Shown: positions 48,917 through 58,837, counted from the stretch's first letter. The stretch: 64,000 nt of DNA from an uncultured Nitrospira sp. (GCA_902500995.1 CABVSR010000008.1:108782-172781); one strand, 5' to 3'. Numbers and translations: made by a program. The notes: generated by a model not told the origin, from the letters alone.

Positions 48917-50017
48917 TCACGCCGACGAGCGCAGCCCGTTGTTCCTGGCCGCCCTGCCGCTCAAGCGGCGTTCAAGACAGGTCACGACGGCAGCCTCATC
49001 CGGCGACAGCCCTGCTTTCCCGCGTGAAAGTGACCGGCGGACTCCCCTTGTCACGGAACCGACCAGCGATCCGTCCAGATAGGCTTCTACGATGTCGGGA
49101 TGCACATAACATTTCCGGCAAATGGTCTTCGTATTGCCGAGCCGCTTGGCGACCTGCTCAATAGCCGCCACGACATTGCGTTTGGCTTGCGCTGCCGAAC
49201 CGATGGCGCGGCACTCCTGCAGGGCTTTGGCTGCGAGCACGGTGCCGGCCCAGGTGCGGAAGTCCTTCGCGGTGCACTCCTCTCCCGCGAGGCTCCGGAG
49301 ATAGTCGTTGACGTCTGCGGCATCGATGCCCCGCCTGGCTCCCTCCGGATCGACATATTGAAACAGTTCGTATCCCGGAAGGTCCTGGCTTTGCCGGACG
49401 ATGCGGGCCAAGCGGCGATCGGTGAGGTGGACTGAGTGGACGATCCCGCTTTTGCCACGAAACTCGAACCGGACCGTCGCTCCCTCGACCCTCGCGTGCC
49501 GGTCTCGCATGGTGGTCAGCCCGAACGACCGGTTCGTCCTCGCATATTCCTCGTTGCCGACCCGGATCAACGTCGTCTCGAGCAATTTCACGACCGTAGC
49601 CAGGATCTTTTCGCGCGGCAATCCGGGTAGAGCCAGATCACGCCTGAGCCCGCGGCGGATGCGCGGCAATAACCTGGCGAAGGCAAGCATCCGGCCATAT
49701 TTGTTTTCATCCCGCACTTCATGCCAGCGCTGGTGATAGCGATACTGCTTCCTCCCTCGCGCATCACGGCCGGTTGCCTGGAGATGCCCGTGAGGGTCTT
49801 CGCAGATCCACACGTCTGTCCAGGCCGGAGGGATCACGAGCGATCGGATGCGCCGGAGCTGCCCTGCATTGCGGATCGGCCGTCCCGAAGGATTGAGATA
49901 GGCGTACCCTCCGCCCTTACTGACGCGCCTGAATCCTCCGGCGCCTTCGCGCACATAACGCAGCCCGGCCGCACGCGCCGACTTCACGACATCTTTGGAC
50001 GACACGATTCGCATCAT
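48917..50017 (-). CDS. topIB: DNA topoisomerase IB
   Basis: A poxvirus/eukaryote-type topoisomerase that relaxes DNA by a 3'-phosphotyrosine intermediate without ATP. The 366 residues show the N-terminal domain GFRRVSKGGGYAYLNPSG, then catalytic-core pieces RVGNEEYARTNRSFGLTTM (Arg), VRFEFRGKSGIVHSV (Lys), TAKDFRTWAGTV (Arg) and the nucleophile Tyr304 in CRKCYVHPDIV. Length is normal for bacterial members. Not essential in characterised bacteria. It is the second non-gyrase topoisomerase of the window. Confidence 0.92.
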   Translation of the reverse strand: MMRIVSSKDVVKSARAAGLRYVREGAGGFRRVSKGGGYAYLNPSGRPIRNAGQLRRIRSLVIPPAWTDVWICEDPHGHLQATGRDARGRKQYRYHQRWHEVRDENKYGRMLAFARLLPRIRRGLRRDLALPGLPREKILATVVKLLETTLIRVGNEEYARTNRSFGLTTMRDRHARVEGATVRFEFRGKSGIVHSVHLTDRRLARIVRQSQDLPGYELFQYVDPEGARRGIDAADVNDYLRSLAGEECTAKDFRTWAGTVLAAKALQECRAIGSAAQAKRNVVAAIEQVAKRLGNTKTICRKCYVHPDIVEAYLDGSLVGSVTRGVRRSLSRGKAGLSPDEAAVVTCLERRLSGRAARNNGLRSSA

Positions 50018-50039
50018 GATGATGCCGGCATCTCGGCCA

Positions 50040-51611
50040 TCAGGCTTTCCCCTGTTCCTTTTCCAAACCCGGGAGAATCGCCTTGAAGAAGGCGTTTTGG
50101 ATCAATGTGCCGATCACCTGCCAGGTGTCGGCGGAGGGATTCGTCACCGGCCCTGAGATACCCGCATCGGCCGCGACCTGCTCGCGATCCGGATTCTTCA
50201 ACAGCTCTACAATGCCGCCGATGACCGACTCGAACACTTGCTGGGTCCAGGCCTTCTCGGCATCCTGCTTCGGATCGTAGACCTCGACATCCTTGAAAAT
50301 GGGTTTGAGATATCCGGAGACCTGCTGGTGGCGAATCGAGAGTTCGCCGAAGACAGACAGGTTGCCCCGGCTCACATCGAAGTCGGCATAGGCCCGCAGC
50401 ACGTCGTTGAACGATTTCAGAGCGGTTTTGACGATTTGGACTTCAAGATCGAAGTCAGGTGTGGGCTGTTCAGGCCGGAAGGTGCCGACGATGACGCTGC
50501 GCCCCGTGCCCATGAATCGTCCCGTGACCTTGACGACCGCATCGCCACCTTGTAACTCGCGCAACCTCGTGGTGAAGTTGTCGAGATCGGCGTTGACCTC
50601 TCCCACATAGACCCGGTACTCGGGATTGGACGATTTGTTCACAAAGCCGAACTCGCTATCCAACACCTTTCCCTGTTTCACGTTCACCACCAGCAGAGGA
50701 TTGTCCTTCGCTTTCTTGGCGACCGCCGCGGCCTCGGCCCGGCGCGCCTCGTCCCTCGGATGCTGGCGGTAGACGTAATCCGCCTTGACCCCTTCAAGCC
50801 GGACCTCTCGCACATCTGCCACTTGTTTCCACGGCGCGTATTCGGCGTGGCCGTTCGCCGTCAGCTTGCCGCGATCGAGCTGGAGGTTATAGCCACCGGC
50901 GAGACCGACGAATTCGATGAGCGCGATGTCGGCAAGTTCGAAATCCACATTGACGGCGGGCAGGGGTTTCGTCAGCAGATTGGCATGGCCCTCGGCGGCA
51001 ACGCGGCCGCCTTGCGGCAGGCGAGCTTCCAATTTGATGGTGGAGGGATACACCTCCCCTTCACCCCCGCGGTTTTCGATGCCGCCGGCCTCGAACTGGA
51101 TGTCGGTGAGTTTCACCGGCTGCGCCTTGGGGTGATCGTAATAGGTCACCTGCGCCTGCGTGACCTTCAATTCGCTGATCCGGGCGGGAAAGAGATTTCG
51201 AACGGTATCCTGCCAGCTGCTCGGCCGGGGGTCCTTGAGTTCCGCCTTCGCCTGGGGACGTGTCACATGGGCCGAAGGTCCGTCGATACGATGGGCGCTC
51301 ACGACTTTGCCTGTGAGCAGTCCTACGAACTGAACGCCGGCGTGCCATTTTGGAATGTGAGCGATCGGGGGATCGGGGTGGCGATTCTGGATGAGGGCCA
51401 CGTTTTCAAGGTCGAGCGACAGGGTCAGCGGATGGAGGTCGAGCTTGCCGATGCGAAGCGTGTAGCCTTTGAGCGACGCGTTGGTCTTGTCTTCGATGTA
51501 CTTCCGTATCGGATCATCCGCGACCGCTGCTGCGAACAAGAGCGCAGCCACGAGGGCGGCCGCAATTCCACCGGCCCATGTGATCCACCGCGGGATGTGA
51601 GGAGCAGGCAT
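50040..51611 (-). CDS. DUF748-domain envelope protein (AsmA-like)
   Basis: A 523-residue protein with one N-terminal membrane helix (about 10-30) and a large beta-rich domain. The segment TLRIGKLDLHPLTLSLDLENVAL and SAHRIDGPSAHVTR are typical of DUF748, a group related to AsmA and possibly to lipid-transport tubes. The C-terminal part contains a helix near the end with YDPKQDAEKAWTQQVFESVIGG. The ATG of MPAPHIPRW is preferred. Function is inferred from family: envelope maintenance or lipid transfer. Confidence 0.78.
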   Translation of the reverse strand: MPAPHIPRWITWAGGIAAALVAALLFAAAVADDPIRKYIEDKTNASLKGYTLRIGKLDLHPLTLSLDLENVALIQNRHPDPPIAHIPKWHAGVQFVGLLTGKVVSAHRIDGPSAHVTRPQAKAELKDPRPSSWQDTVRNLFPARISELKVTQAQVTYYDHPKAQPVKLTDIQFEAGGIENRGGEGEVYPSTIKLEARLPQGGRVAAEGHANLLTKPLPAVNVDFELADIALIEFVGLAGGYNLQLDRGKLTANGHAEYAPWKQVADVREVRLEGVKADYVYRQHPRDEARRAEAAAVAKKAKDNPLLVVNVKQGKVLDSEFGFVNKSSNPEYRVYVGEVNADLDNFTTRLRELQGGDAVVKVTGRFMGTGRSVIVGTFRPEQPTPDFDLEVQIVKTALKSFNDVLRAYADFDVSRGNLSVFGELSIRHQQVSGYLKPIFKDVEVYDPKQDAEKAWTQQVFESVIGGIVELLKNPDREQVAADAGISGPVTNPSADTWQVIGTLIQNAFFKAILPGLEKEQGKA

Positions 51612-51723
51612 ACCGGTACTCTCCGTGCAAGGCACATGGAACCACCCACAAGGTAACAGACCAGGGCAATGGGCCAACTCGGATGAACCCTAGTGGCGCA
51701 GAAGTAGACACCTCTCGCGCGGC

Positions 51724-52206
51724 TCACACGTCCTCCGGCGTCCCCCCTTCCGCCGTTGGGGCATCTCTGCGGATAGCTTGTTTCGCGGTCTCCACAGTCG
51801 CCCCTAATTCTTCAGCCTCCTGTGGCGTCATGATCGCCTGAGCCTGGCAAAACATGACGTTTTCTTCTGCGGCGACATGTGTTTCCACGAGCTTGCGCAA
51901 GTCCTGGAATTTTCCTACCCACTGGTGGTCGTAAGCAGAGGCGGCCGCGAGTTCATCAAGCAGGGTTTTGATTTTGCGATGGGCTTCCAGCGCTGCGTGG
52001 GCCTCGTCACGCGTTGGCTCAGCCTGTTGAAAGACCCGGTAGACGTGCAAATCTTCAACGGCCGCATGGAGTTCCAATTCTCTCTTCAGTTCCCGGAATA
52101 ATTGATGACGTTCCGGTGAATCCGGTTGCCGGAACCCCTCCTGTATCCGGTGAAAGAGCGCCGACACCTTTTCATGATCGCGCCGTAGAACGGTGATGAA
52201 ATCCAT
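51724..52206 (-). CDS. Hemerythrin HHE-domain protein
   Basis: A 160-residue four-helix protein with hemerythrin-like ligands: His10 and Glu12 in RRDHEKV, HAAVEDLHVY, HRKIKTLLDEL, and HVAAEENVMF. The spacing fits a non-heme di-iron site. Such single-domain bacterial proteins bind oxygen or iron, or respond to nitrosative stress. A long hairpin lies just upstream of its start. A C-terminal tail of about 25 residues is acidic and unstructured. Confidence 0.85.
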   Translation of the reverse strand: MDFITVLRRDHEKVSALFHRIQEGFRQPDSPERHQLFRELKRELELHAAVEDLHVYRVFQQAEPTRDEAHAALEAHRKIKTLLDELAAASAYDHQWVGKFQDLRKLVETHVAAEENVMFCQAQAIMTPQEAEELGATVETAKQAIRRDAPTAEGGTPEDV

Positions 52207-52244
52207 GGCCGCTCCTTTCGATTCAATCGTTGCCGGCCGCGGAC

Positions 52245-52275
52245 GGCTAAGTCTTCACAAGATGAAGACTCAGCC
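52245..52275 (-). terminator. Stem-loop between SRPBCC and hemerythrin genes
   Basis: GGCTAAGTCTTCA and TGAAGACTCAGCC pair over 13 bases with one mismatch and a five-base loop; flanking GC blocks extend it. It follows the SRPBCC gene on the minus strand. No T-run is present, so it may be an end signal or a leader element of hemerythrin. Confidence 0.5.
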
Positions 52276-52359
52276 GCGCCGGCAGGGCTCAGATTAATGC
52301 CGTGCTCGGCGGGTCACGCCATCCACTGCGGCAAGTGGATCAGTAGAACGCCCGCGCGA

Positions 52360-52815
52360 TCATTTCCGGCTCACATCGCCTCTCCAGGCTCCGCTTTCAT
52401 GCCCCCGCTGTTCGATGAAGGTCTTGAACCGTTGGAGATCTCCTTCCACGCGGAGTGAGACGGCGCCAAGGGCCTCGCCGACATTTTCCACCACCCCCTC
52501 CGGCTCGTAATCCATCTGAAGCATGATCTTACTTTTCTGATCCGACAGGCGGTGAAACGTCACTACCCCCGCGTTCTTAGCTCCACTCGTGCTCTTCCAG
52601 GCAATGCGTTCATCCGGATGTTGTTCGGTGATGACCGCATCCCACTCCTTTTCTTTGCCGGCGATTTGCGCCCTCCAGTGGAGATGTGTGTTATCGAGCT
52701 GACGGACAGCTGTGACGCCTTCCATGAATTTCGGAAACTCTTCAAACTGAGTCCACTGGTTATAGGCGGTGCGAACCGGCACATTCACTTCGGTGGATTT
52801 TTCGATGATGGACAT
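52360..52815 (-). CDS. SRPBCC/START-like protein (cyclase/dehydrase family)
   Basis: A 151-residue single-domain protein with the helix-grip pattern: MSIIEKSTEVNVPVRTAYNQWTQFEEFPKFM (first strand and helices), VRQLDNTHLHWRAQIAGKEKEWDAVI, then FHRLSDQKSKIMLQMDYEP and a long C-terminal helix with LQRFKTFIEQRG. Members of this group bind hydrophobic molecules such as polyketides or quinones; here no substrate is evident. It lies among stress-type genes. Confidence 0.82.
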   Translation of the reverse strand: MSIIEKSTEVNVPVRTAYNQWTQFEEFPKFMEGVTAVRQLDNTHLHWRAQIAGKEKEWDAVITEQHPDERIAWKSTSGAKNAGVVTFHRLSDQKSKIMLQMDYEPEGVVENVGEALGAVSLRVEGDLQRFKTFIEQRGHESGAWRGDVSRK

Positions 52816-52901
52816 GTGGATCTCCTCAATGAATGGGTGATGGACAGATGACTCTATCCGGTGAATCTAGAGGAGTGATCCCGGGAATGCGTCTGGACAG
52901 A

Positions 52902-52920
52902 TCCCTAGTTCTCCTAGGGA
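52902..52920. promoter_or_regulatory. TCCCTAG/CTAGGGA hairpin upstream of SRPBCC gene
   Basis: TCCCTAG and CTAGGGA flank a five-base loop. Outer GCGTC (52889) and GACGC (52919) could extend it. Located 87 bases upstream of the SRPBCC start; the CCTAGTTCT word also occurs in the motif near 47780, so it may be an operator. Confidence 0.35.
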
Positions 52921-53021
52921 CGCGGGCTCTTGTTTGGTGACAGAGACCCCGAGAGCTGAAGATTGAGTGGGATAAGTCTAATGATTCGGCGGAGGACGTG
53001 AATCAGGGAAGGAGGTGACGC

Positions 53022-53156
53022 ATGAGCCGAGGTGGCGCTCGGCTCACGGTGCAGAGTTCGTGGATTCGGCCACGACGCCACCGAGGCCGAAAACAGGGGG
53101 CACATGGCTTCCCGGCAGGTGACCAGCCATGTGCCCTTCCACCTCTAGAACACTGA
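53022..53156 (+). CDS. Candidate 44-residue arginine-rich small protein
   Basis: An ATG follows AAGGAGGTGA, a near-full complement of the 16S anti-Shine-Dalgarno, by three bases. The frame encodes 44 residues, Arg/Gly/Pro-rich (MSRGGARLTV...), and stops exactly where the convergent DUF5989 gene stops. The coding content is unremarkable and the bases also form three hairpins, so this may be a non-coding RNA or terminator region. Kept because of the exceptional ribosome site. Confidence 0.3.
   Translation: MSRGGARLTVQSSWIRPRRHRGRKQGAHGFPAGDQPCALPPLEH
53024..53136 (-). terminator. Cluster of three hairpins; terminator of the DUF5989 gene
   Basis: GAGCCGAG/CTCGGCTC (53024-53045), TTCGGCC/GGCCGAA (about 53064-53091) and a perfect 12-bp stem GGGCACATGGCT/AGCCATGTGCCC (53098-53136). 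On the minus strand the 12-bp hairpin follows the DUF5989 stop and is followed by CCCTGTTTTC, so it is probably a transcription terminator. Confidence 0.6.
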
Positions 53157-53336
53157 CTAGAATACTGAGTAGATAGCGGGAGCCAGCACGCTGCCTTCAA
53201 GGAAGAAGGCGAGAGCACTCAGAGCCAACAAGACAAACATCACAGGTGCCAGCCAATACGACTTTGTATCTTTCAGATACATCGCCAGTTCTGTGATCAC
53301 GCTATAGTAATCGTGCACTTTTGTCATGGTATTCAT
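53157..53336 (-). CDS. DUF5989-family membrane microprotein
   Basis: A 59-residue protein with a single hydrophobic helix, from about residue 28 to 49, and the family pattern: a charged start, MYLKDTKSYWLAPVMFVLLA and a conserved GSVLAPAIYSVF end (family: ...GSA-APFIYTLF). GGAGG lies five bases before ATG. DUF5989 proteins usually sit beside SxtJ-like proteins and carbamoyltransferases; none is here. It follows a polyferredoxin gene by 46 bases, and the two probably form an operon. Confidence 0.75.
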   Translation of the reverse strand: MNTMTKVHDYYSVITELAMYLKDTKSYWLAPVMFVLLALSALAFFLEGSVLAPAIYSVF

Positions 53337-53382
53337 GCGTCCCTCCTTTATGTACTGGGCCAGTGTTACTGAACGTGTCGGT

Positions 53383-54657
53383 CTACGACTGAACAATTGG
53401 GGCAGACACTTTGAGCTTCCGCGCAACTGACCACTTACTCACATAGATGCAGCATTCTCGAAACACGATGAACGAGATGATCGCGCCGGGGTAAAACCAG
53501 AAACCGCCGAACCGTGACGTGATGCCACCGCAGATCAATGCCACGATCATGGACGTGAAATCAGCCACTGGTCCGAGTGGCTCGAAAACCTGCATGTGTC
53601 GAGCATTCGTCAACAGACCATCTTTTCGAACCAGTTCCTGCTGCCAGGGGCGTTTCTCATAGGGCTTCAATTGATTCATTTGAGGAACGCCCGGCGCAGC
53701 CGTATCTTTCAAGACATTGTCATCGCAGGCATCGATACAGGCGTAGCACTTGATGCATTCGGTGTTGATCACCTTCCCGTTGAAATGGAAGATCTCTCGA
53801 CTCACATCGATGCCTTGAGGACAGGCATTACTGCAATCTCGGCAGCCGGTGCACTGCGCCACTCGCGTGATCTTTGATTGAACCGGAGAGATGTTCATGA
53901 GGGGAACCATCATCGGAGCATACGGGCATAAGAGTCGGCAAAATGCACCCTGTCCGTATCGCAGGTTCATCACAATGCTCATCGTAAATTGAATGAACAA
54001 CGCTAAACCAAATGCGAGCAAGTAATCGTTCCACGTTGGACTGATCTCAACATTGAAGAACGCGGTCTTTGCGAACGCTTTGCCTTCATAACCAGGCAAA
54101 TCCGCCATCGGCACTGGCGCCGTCATATCCACTTTGGGGCTGAATCCGGTGTTGTGAACAAGAATAATCACTGGCAACAATAGGACAAACAACGCCCCTA
54201 TCCTGAGGAGCCACCGATGGGGCGTGTTCACCAGCACATTTCTCTCTCGCAGTTTGAGATATTGGCGCACCTTCAGTTTCCGCAAGATCCAGTCGGCGAA
54301 TTCAATCGCGCCTCGCATGTGACAGACCCAGCCGCAGAATCCTCTTCCCCAGATCAAGATCGAGCCCAATATGAGAATGACCATAATCGCCGCGGCGTTG
54401 ATCGTCCCTTTGGCGAGAGAGGGCACACCCATCATCGCGGTCTTGCCCCAAATCTGGACACCAAAGACATGCCAAGAGATTAGATGAAATGCGATATAGG
54501 CGTGCACCGATGCTAATGCGATCATCCGGTACTTGTGACGCTTGGTGGGTGGCACAGGGCCTGGGACGTGAACCGTGCAGGAGCTGGGGGAATCGTGTTT
54601 GCGGGTTTCTATCGTAATGAGTTGGACTTGTGGGGTCTGTAGGGATGGAACACTCAT
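53383..54657 (-). CDS. Membrane-bound polyferredoxin (NapH/CcoG-like)
   Basis: A 424-residue protein. At least five membrane helices hold two GRGFCGWVCHMR and FCRLLCPYAPMM motifs (CxxxCP type, as in NapH/MauN/NosR), and two ferredoxin clusters follow, CTGCRDCSNACPQG and CIKCYACIDACDDNV, ligating up to two 4Fe-4S centres. The second lacks the final Pro. It moves electrons between quinone and a soluble partner. Its sequence is visibly richer in A/T than the rest of the window, so it may have been acquired separately. The start is decided by the ATG of MSVPSLQ. Confidence 0.82.
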   Translation of the reverse strand: MSVPSLQTPQVQLITIETRKHDSPSSCTVHVPGPVPPTKRHKYRMIALASVHAYIAFHLISWHVFGVQIWGKTAMMGVPSLAKGTINAAAIMVILILGSILIWGRGFCGWVCHMRGAIEFADWILRKLKVRQYLKLRERNVLVNTPHRWLLRIGALFVLLLPVIILVHNTGFSPKVDMTAPVPMADLPGYEGKAFAKTAFFNVEISPTWNDYLLAFGLALFIQFTMSIVMNLRYGQGAFCRLLCPYAPMMVPLMNISPVQSKITRVAQCTGCRDCSNACPQGIDVSREIFHFNGKVINTECIKCYACIDACDDNVLKDTAAPGVPQMNQLKPYEKRPWQQELVRKDGLLTNARHMQVFEPLGPVADFTSMIVALICGGITSRFGGFWFYPGAIISFIVFRECCIYVSKWSVARKLKVSAPIVQS

Positions 54658-54691
54658 ATCAAGACACCTCAAGGTCAAATGATCAGGTTCG

Positions 54692-55177
54692 TCAGCGCCG
54701 TGTCATGGGAACCGCTCTCTGCCAAGCTTCGATACTCAAGAGTACCCAGCTTAGGCCCCCTCCGCATTCTCCGGGCGTAGTACCTCTTACGAGTGTCACG
54801 ATCCGTGAGCCAGCGGCGAGGCCTTCAATGACGCGCCTTCGCGTGGGAGCCTGATGCTCCATGCCCTTCTCGCCTTTTCGCACGACCGGTGTGCGGTGAT
54901 GGAAGTGGTGATGTGAGCGATCCCGAAATCCACAGGGGCGGTTCAGGAAGGTCACCCCGACACAAAGCAAGGCCCGGCTTGAGAAAATAAAGACCTCAGT
55001 GCAGGGCTGGTCTTCGATCAGGTCCAGCTGATTGAGGGTACGATTGAAGGGGTTTTTCCCTTGGATCACCCCCGATTGAGGGGGATGGCCTGGGCGCTGC
55101 CGGTTTCCTTCCGACTCCTCACGCGATGTCTTTGAAACCGGCAGCAGGTCGATAAAATATAGAAAGGCCGCTCCCAC
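54692..55177 (-). CDS. Uncertain open frame upstream of polyferredoxin
   Basis: A 161-codon frame without recognised domains, with no signal peptide, no clear ribosome site and unusual composition (many Arg, Glu, His). The 637-base gap 54658-55294 contains only this frame and a hairpin. It may be a decayed gene, a spurious frame or a leader region of the polyferredoxin. The low support is the reason for the low confidence. Confidence 0.2.
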   Translation of the reverse strand: MGAAFLYFIDLLPVSKTSREESEGNRQRPGHPPQSGVIQGKNPFNRTLNQLDLIEDQPCTEVFIFSSRALLCVGVTFLNRPCGFRDRSHHHFHHRTPVVRKGEKGMEHQAPTRRRVIEGLAAGSRIVTLVRGTTPGECGGGLSWVLLSIEAWQRAVPMTRR

Positions 55178-55205
55178 CCTAGTTCATCTAAGGTAGTCGC
55201 GGCCT
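55165..55205. terminator. Hairpin AGGCCGC/GCGGCCT
   Basis: AGGCCGC (55165-55171) pairs with GCGGCCT (55199-55205); an inner ACCCTAG/CTAAGGT stem adds stability. It lies downstream of nrdJ on the minus strand (90 bases past its stop) and could end that transcript, although no T-run follows. Confidence 0.4.
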
Positions 55206-55294
55206 CCCTGTTACGATGACGGTGCCTTTGCGACCTACTCTGTTGCTACCTACTCCCGACTCCCCGTGGATTCCGAATCCAAGAAGAGATTATT

Positions 55295-58200
55295 TTACGA
55301 ACACCCGCTCGTCTCGCCACAGCTCATGCATTTCAGGCAGGTCCCGTTGCGAACGAGGGTAAACTGCTTGCAATTCTGGCAAGGGTCGCCTTCGTACCCC
55401 TTCTCCTTAGCTTCCTGCCGCACGGAAGTCACGGTCAGGGTTTCGCGTTTTAGTTCCAACTTGTGGGCGACGTTGCCGTTCCCCGCTCTCCGGCTCTGAC
55501 CGTTCCCGCCGTTCATGCCGTTTCTCCGCACGGGCAAATGCTCCGTCAAGATGGAGGCCTTCTTCAACGCCGTCATGTCGACTTCTTCTTCGACACATTC
55601 GGGATCCTGCTCGTCCTTCTTCATCGAGTCCATCCGGAGATCGTCTTCCTGCACCTGGGAGAGATCTTTCCGCTCGAGATAGGTAATGGCCAGTTCGCGG
55701 AAGATGTAGTCGATGATCGACGTGGCCATCTTGATGCGATCGTTGAGTTTCACCGGCCCGTTCGGCTCGAACCGCGTGAACACGAAGGCTTCGACGAACT
55801 CTTCCAGCGGGACGCCGTGCTGCAAGCCGAGAGAAATCGCGATGGCGAAATTATTCATCAAGCTGCGGAAGGCGGCGCCCTCTTTGTGCATGTCGAGAAA
55901 GATTTCGCCGAGTGTGCCGTCTTCGTATTCACCGGTGCGCAGATACAGTTTATGCCCGCCGATGATGGCTTTCTGCGTATACCCGCCCCGCCGCGCCGGC
56001 AGCGACCGGCGTTTATGGAGATACCGGACCAGCACGCGTTCGGCGACTTTTTCCGCCACCGTGGCGACGCTGGGCGCCGCCTCTACAGCTTTGCCGCTGT
56101 CGGACGAGGCGTTCAACGGCTGGCTCAACTTTGAGCCGTCACGATAGAGCGCCACGGCCTTGACCATGCTCTTCCAGGCGAAGAGGTAGGCCGCCTTGAC
56201 ATCGTCCAACGTAGCGTCGGCCGGCATATTGATGGTCTTGCTGATCGCGCCGCTGATGAAGGGCTGAGCCGCCGCCATCATCCGGATATGCGCATCGACC
56301 GCAATGTACCGCTGGCCGATCCTCCCGCACCGGTTGGCGCAATCGAAGATGGGCAGATGTTCGAGCTTGAGGTGCGGGGCGCCTTCCACCGTCATGGTGC
56401 CGCAGCAATAGTCATTGGCGGCCGCCACATCTTCCTGGGTGAAGCCCAGGGTCTTGAGCATGTTGAAAGTGGGGTCTGCGAGCTGCGCGTCGCTGATGCC
56501 GAGATTCTGCCGGCAGAACTCTTCGCCCAGCGTGTACTTGTTGAACACGAACTGGATTTCGAACGCCTGCGCCAACGATCCTTCCAGCCGCTCCAGCGCC
56601 GCATCGTCGAAGCCCTTTTGACGCAGGACCTCGTGATTGATGAAGGGCGCGCCTTTTAAGGTCTGATGGCCCACGCAGTATGCGACGATGTCCCGGATCT
56701 GAGCCTCCGTATAGCCGAGCGCCTGCAGCGCCGGGGGCAGACTCTGGTTGATGATCTTGAAGTAGCCGCCGCCCGCCAGCTTCTTGAACTTGACCAGGGC
56801 GAAATCCGGCTCGATGCCGGTGGTGTCGCAATCCATGACCAGGCCGATCGTGCCGGTCGGCGCGATCACGGTCACCTGCGCATTGCGGAAGCCGTAGGCC
56901 GTGCCCAATTCCAGCGCGCGATCCCAGGCGCGCCGCGCCGCCAGAAGCATGGCTGGCGGACAATGTTCCGGCTGGATCGAGGCAGGCACAATCGTGAGGC
57001 CTTCATATTCCTCATGCGCCGCGCTATAGGCCGCCCGCCGGTGATTGCGAATGACGCGCAACATCGCCTCGCGGTTCCGGTTGAAGCCGGGGAAGGGGCC
57101 GATCTCCGCCGCCATCTCGGCCGACGTGGCATAGGATTCGCCCGTCATGATCGCCGTGATCGCGCCGCAAATCGCCGTCGCCTTCGGTGAATCGTAGGGA
57201 ATGCTCTGCTTCATGAGGATGGTGCCGAGGTTGGCATATCCCAATCCCAGCGTGCGGTAGTCGTAGCTCTTCTGCGCGATCGCGCGGCTGGGGAACGACG
57301 CCATCAGCACACTGATCTCCAAGGCCACCGTCCACAACCGCACGGCATGGCGGAAGGAATCCAGATCGAACTCCCCTTCCGCATTAAAAAACTTGGCCAA
57401 GTTCAACGAGGCAAGGTTGCAGGCGGTGTCGTCGAGGAACATATATTCGGAACAGGGATTCGACGCGTTGATCCGCCCGTCTTCCGGGCAGGTATGCCAT
57501 TCATTGATCGTCGTGTCGTATTGCGTGCCGGGATCGGCGCAAATCCAGGCCGCCCAGGCGATCTTGTCCCAGAGGTCCCGGGCCTTGAGCGTCTTACTGA
57601 CCTTGCCGTCGATCCGGCGGCGTAATTCCCAATCGCCGTCCCGCTCCAAGGCCTCGAAGAAGCCGTTCGGAATCCGGACGCTATTGTTGGAGTTCTGCCC
57701 CGACACGGTCTGGTACGCCTTACCGTCCCAGTTGGTGTCGTATTCGTGAAAGACAAAATGGGTGTACCCCTGCTTCGCATAGTCGAACATGCGATGGATA
57801 TAGGCCTCCGGCACCATATCGCGGCGGGCGGCGACGACAGCTTCCCGCAACACTTGATTCTGCTTCATGTCCAATTCAAGGCGAGCCTGTCCCTGGCCCT
57901 CGACCACCTGGCAGGCTTTGAGTACGGCATTGAGCCGTTGTGCGCAAATCTTGGAACCGGTGACCATGGCGGCCACCTTCTGCTCTTCGACGACTTTCCA
58001 ATCGATAAATTCTTCGATATCGGGATGATCCAGATCCAGGCAGACCATCTTGGCCGCGCGCCTGGTGGTGCCGCCGGATTTGATGGCTCCGGCCGCGCGA
58101 TCGCCGATCTTGAGGAATGACATGAGGCCGGACGAACGCCCGCCGCCCGAGAGGGATTCGCCGTCGCCGCGCAGGCGCGAGAAATTCGTGCCGGTGCCCG

Positions 58201-58837
58201 ACCCGTACTTGAAGAGCCGCGCTTCACGCACCCACAGGTCCATGATGCCGTTTTCATTGACCAGATCATCTTCAATCGACTGGATGAAGCAGGCGTGCGG
58301 CTGCGGATGTTCGAAAGCATTCGTGGCCCGCACCACTTCACTCGATTTAGGATCGACGTAGAAGTGGCCCTGGGCCGGCCCCGACAGCCCGTACGCATAG
58401 TGCAGCCCCGTATTGAACCACTGGGGACTGTTGGGGGCGGCCATCTGATGGGCCAGCATGTAACACATTTCATCCTGGAAGGCGGTGGCATCTTCCGGTG
58501 TTTTGAAATAGCCGTAATTCTTGCCCCAGAAGGTCCAGCAACCGGCCAACCGGTTGAACACCTGTCGGGAGTCGCGCTCGCCCCCAAGTACGGGCTTGCC
58601 CGCGGCATCCACCACGGGCTTGCCGTCTTCATGGACTTGCGGCACGCCGGCCTTGCGGAAATATTTTTGCGCCAGAATATCGATCGCCAATTGCGTCCAA
58701 TGTTCCGGGATATCGATATGGTCCAGCTTAAAGACGGTCGATCCGTCGGGATTCCGGATCTCCGAGGAACGTTTCACGAACGCAAGACCCTCATAGGGGC
58801 TCTGCCCACGCTTGGTGAATCTTCGTTCAATCCTCAC
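55295..58837 (-). CDS. nrdJ: Class II (B12-dependent) ribonucleotide reductase
   Basis: Reduces ribonucleotides to deoxyribonucleotides with adenosylcobalamin as radical source, so it works with or without oxygen. The 1180 residues carry the N-terminal region [14 protein letters not shown], the active-site loop [20 protein letters not shown], and [23 protein letters not shown] late [16 protein letters not shown] leads to a C-terminal zinc ribbon [28 protein letters not shown] (residues ~1150-1180) that may take part in reduction. No nrdAB or nrdD is in the window. Its promoter overlaps two NrdR-box-like palindromes. Confidence 0.95.
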   Translation of the reverse strand: MRIERRFTKRGQSPYEGLAFVKRSSEIRNPDGSTVFKLDHIDIPEHWTQLAIDILAQKYFRKAGVPQVHEDGKPVVDAAGKPVLGGERDSRQVFNRLAGCWTFWGKNYGYFKTPEDATAFQDEMCYMLAHQMAAPNSPQWFNTGLHYAYGLSGPAQGHFYVDPKSSEVVRATNAFEHPQPHACFIQSIEDDLVNENGIMDLWVREARLFKYGSGTGTNFSRLRGDGESLSGGGRSSGLMSFLKIGDRAAGAIKSGGTTRRAAKMVCLDLDHPDIEEFIDWKVVEEQKVAAMVTGSKICAQRLNAVLKACQVVEGQGQARLELDMKQNQVLREAVVAARRDMVPEAYIHRMFDYAKQGYTHFVFHEYDTNWDGKAYQTVSGQNSNNSVRIPNGFFEALERDGDWELRRRIDGKVSKTLKARDLWDKIAWAAWICADPGTQYDTTINEWHTCPEDGRINASNPCSEYMFLDDTACNLASLNLAKFFNAEGEFDLDSFRHAVRLWTVALEISVLMASFPSRAIAQKSYDYRTLGLGYANLGTILMKQSIPYDSPKATAICGAITAIMTGESYATSAEMAAEIGPFPGFNRNREAMLRVIRNHRRAAYSAAHEEYEGLTIVPASIQPEHCPPAMLLAARRAWDRALELGTAYGFRNAQVTVIAPTGTIGLVMDCDTTGIEPDFALVKFKKLAGGGYFKIINQSLPPALQALGYTEAQIRDIVAYCVGHQTLKGAPFINHEVLRQKGFDDAALERLEGSLAQAFEIQFVFNKYTLGEEFCRQNLGISDAQLADPTFNMLKTLGFTQEDVAAANDYCCGTMTVEGAPHLKLEHLPIFDCANRCGRIGQRYIAVDAHIRMMAAAQPFISGAISKTINMPADATLDDVKAAYLFAWKSMVKAVALYRDGSKLSQPLNASSDSGKAVEAAPSVATVAEKVAERVLVRYLHKRRSLPARRGGYTQKAIIGGHKLYLRTGEYEDGTLGEIFLDMHKEGAAFRSLMNNFAIAISLGLQHGVPLEEFVEAFVFTRFEPNGPVKLNDRIKMATSIIDYIFRELAITYLERKDLSQVQEDDLRMDSMKKDEQDPECVEEEVDMTALKKASILTEHLPVRRNGMNGGNGQSRRAGNGNVAHKLELKRETLTVTSVRQEAKEKGYEGDPCQNCKQFTLVRNGTCLKCMSCGETSGCS

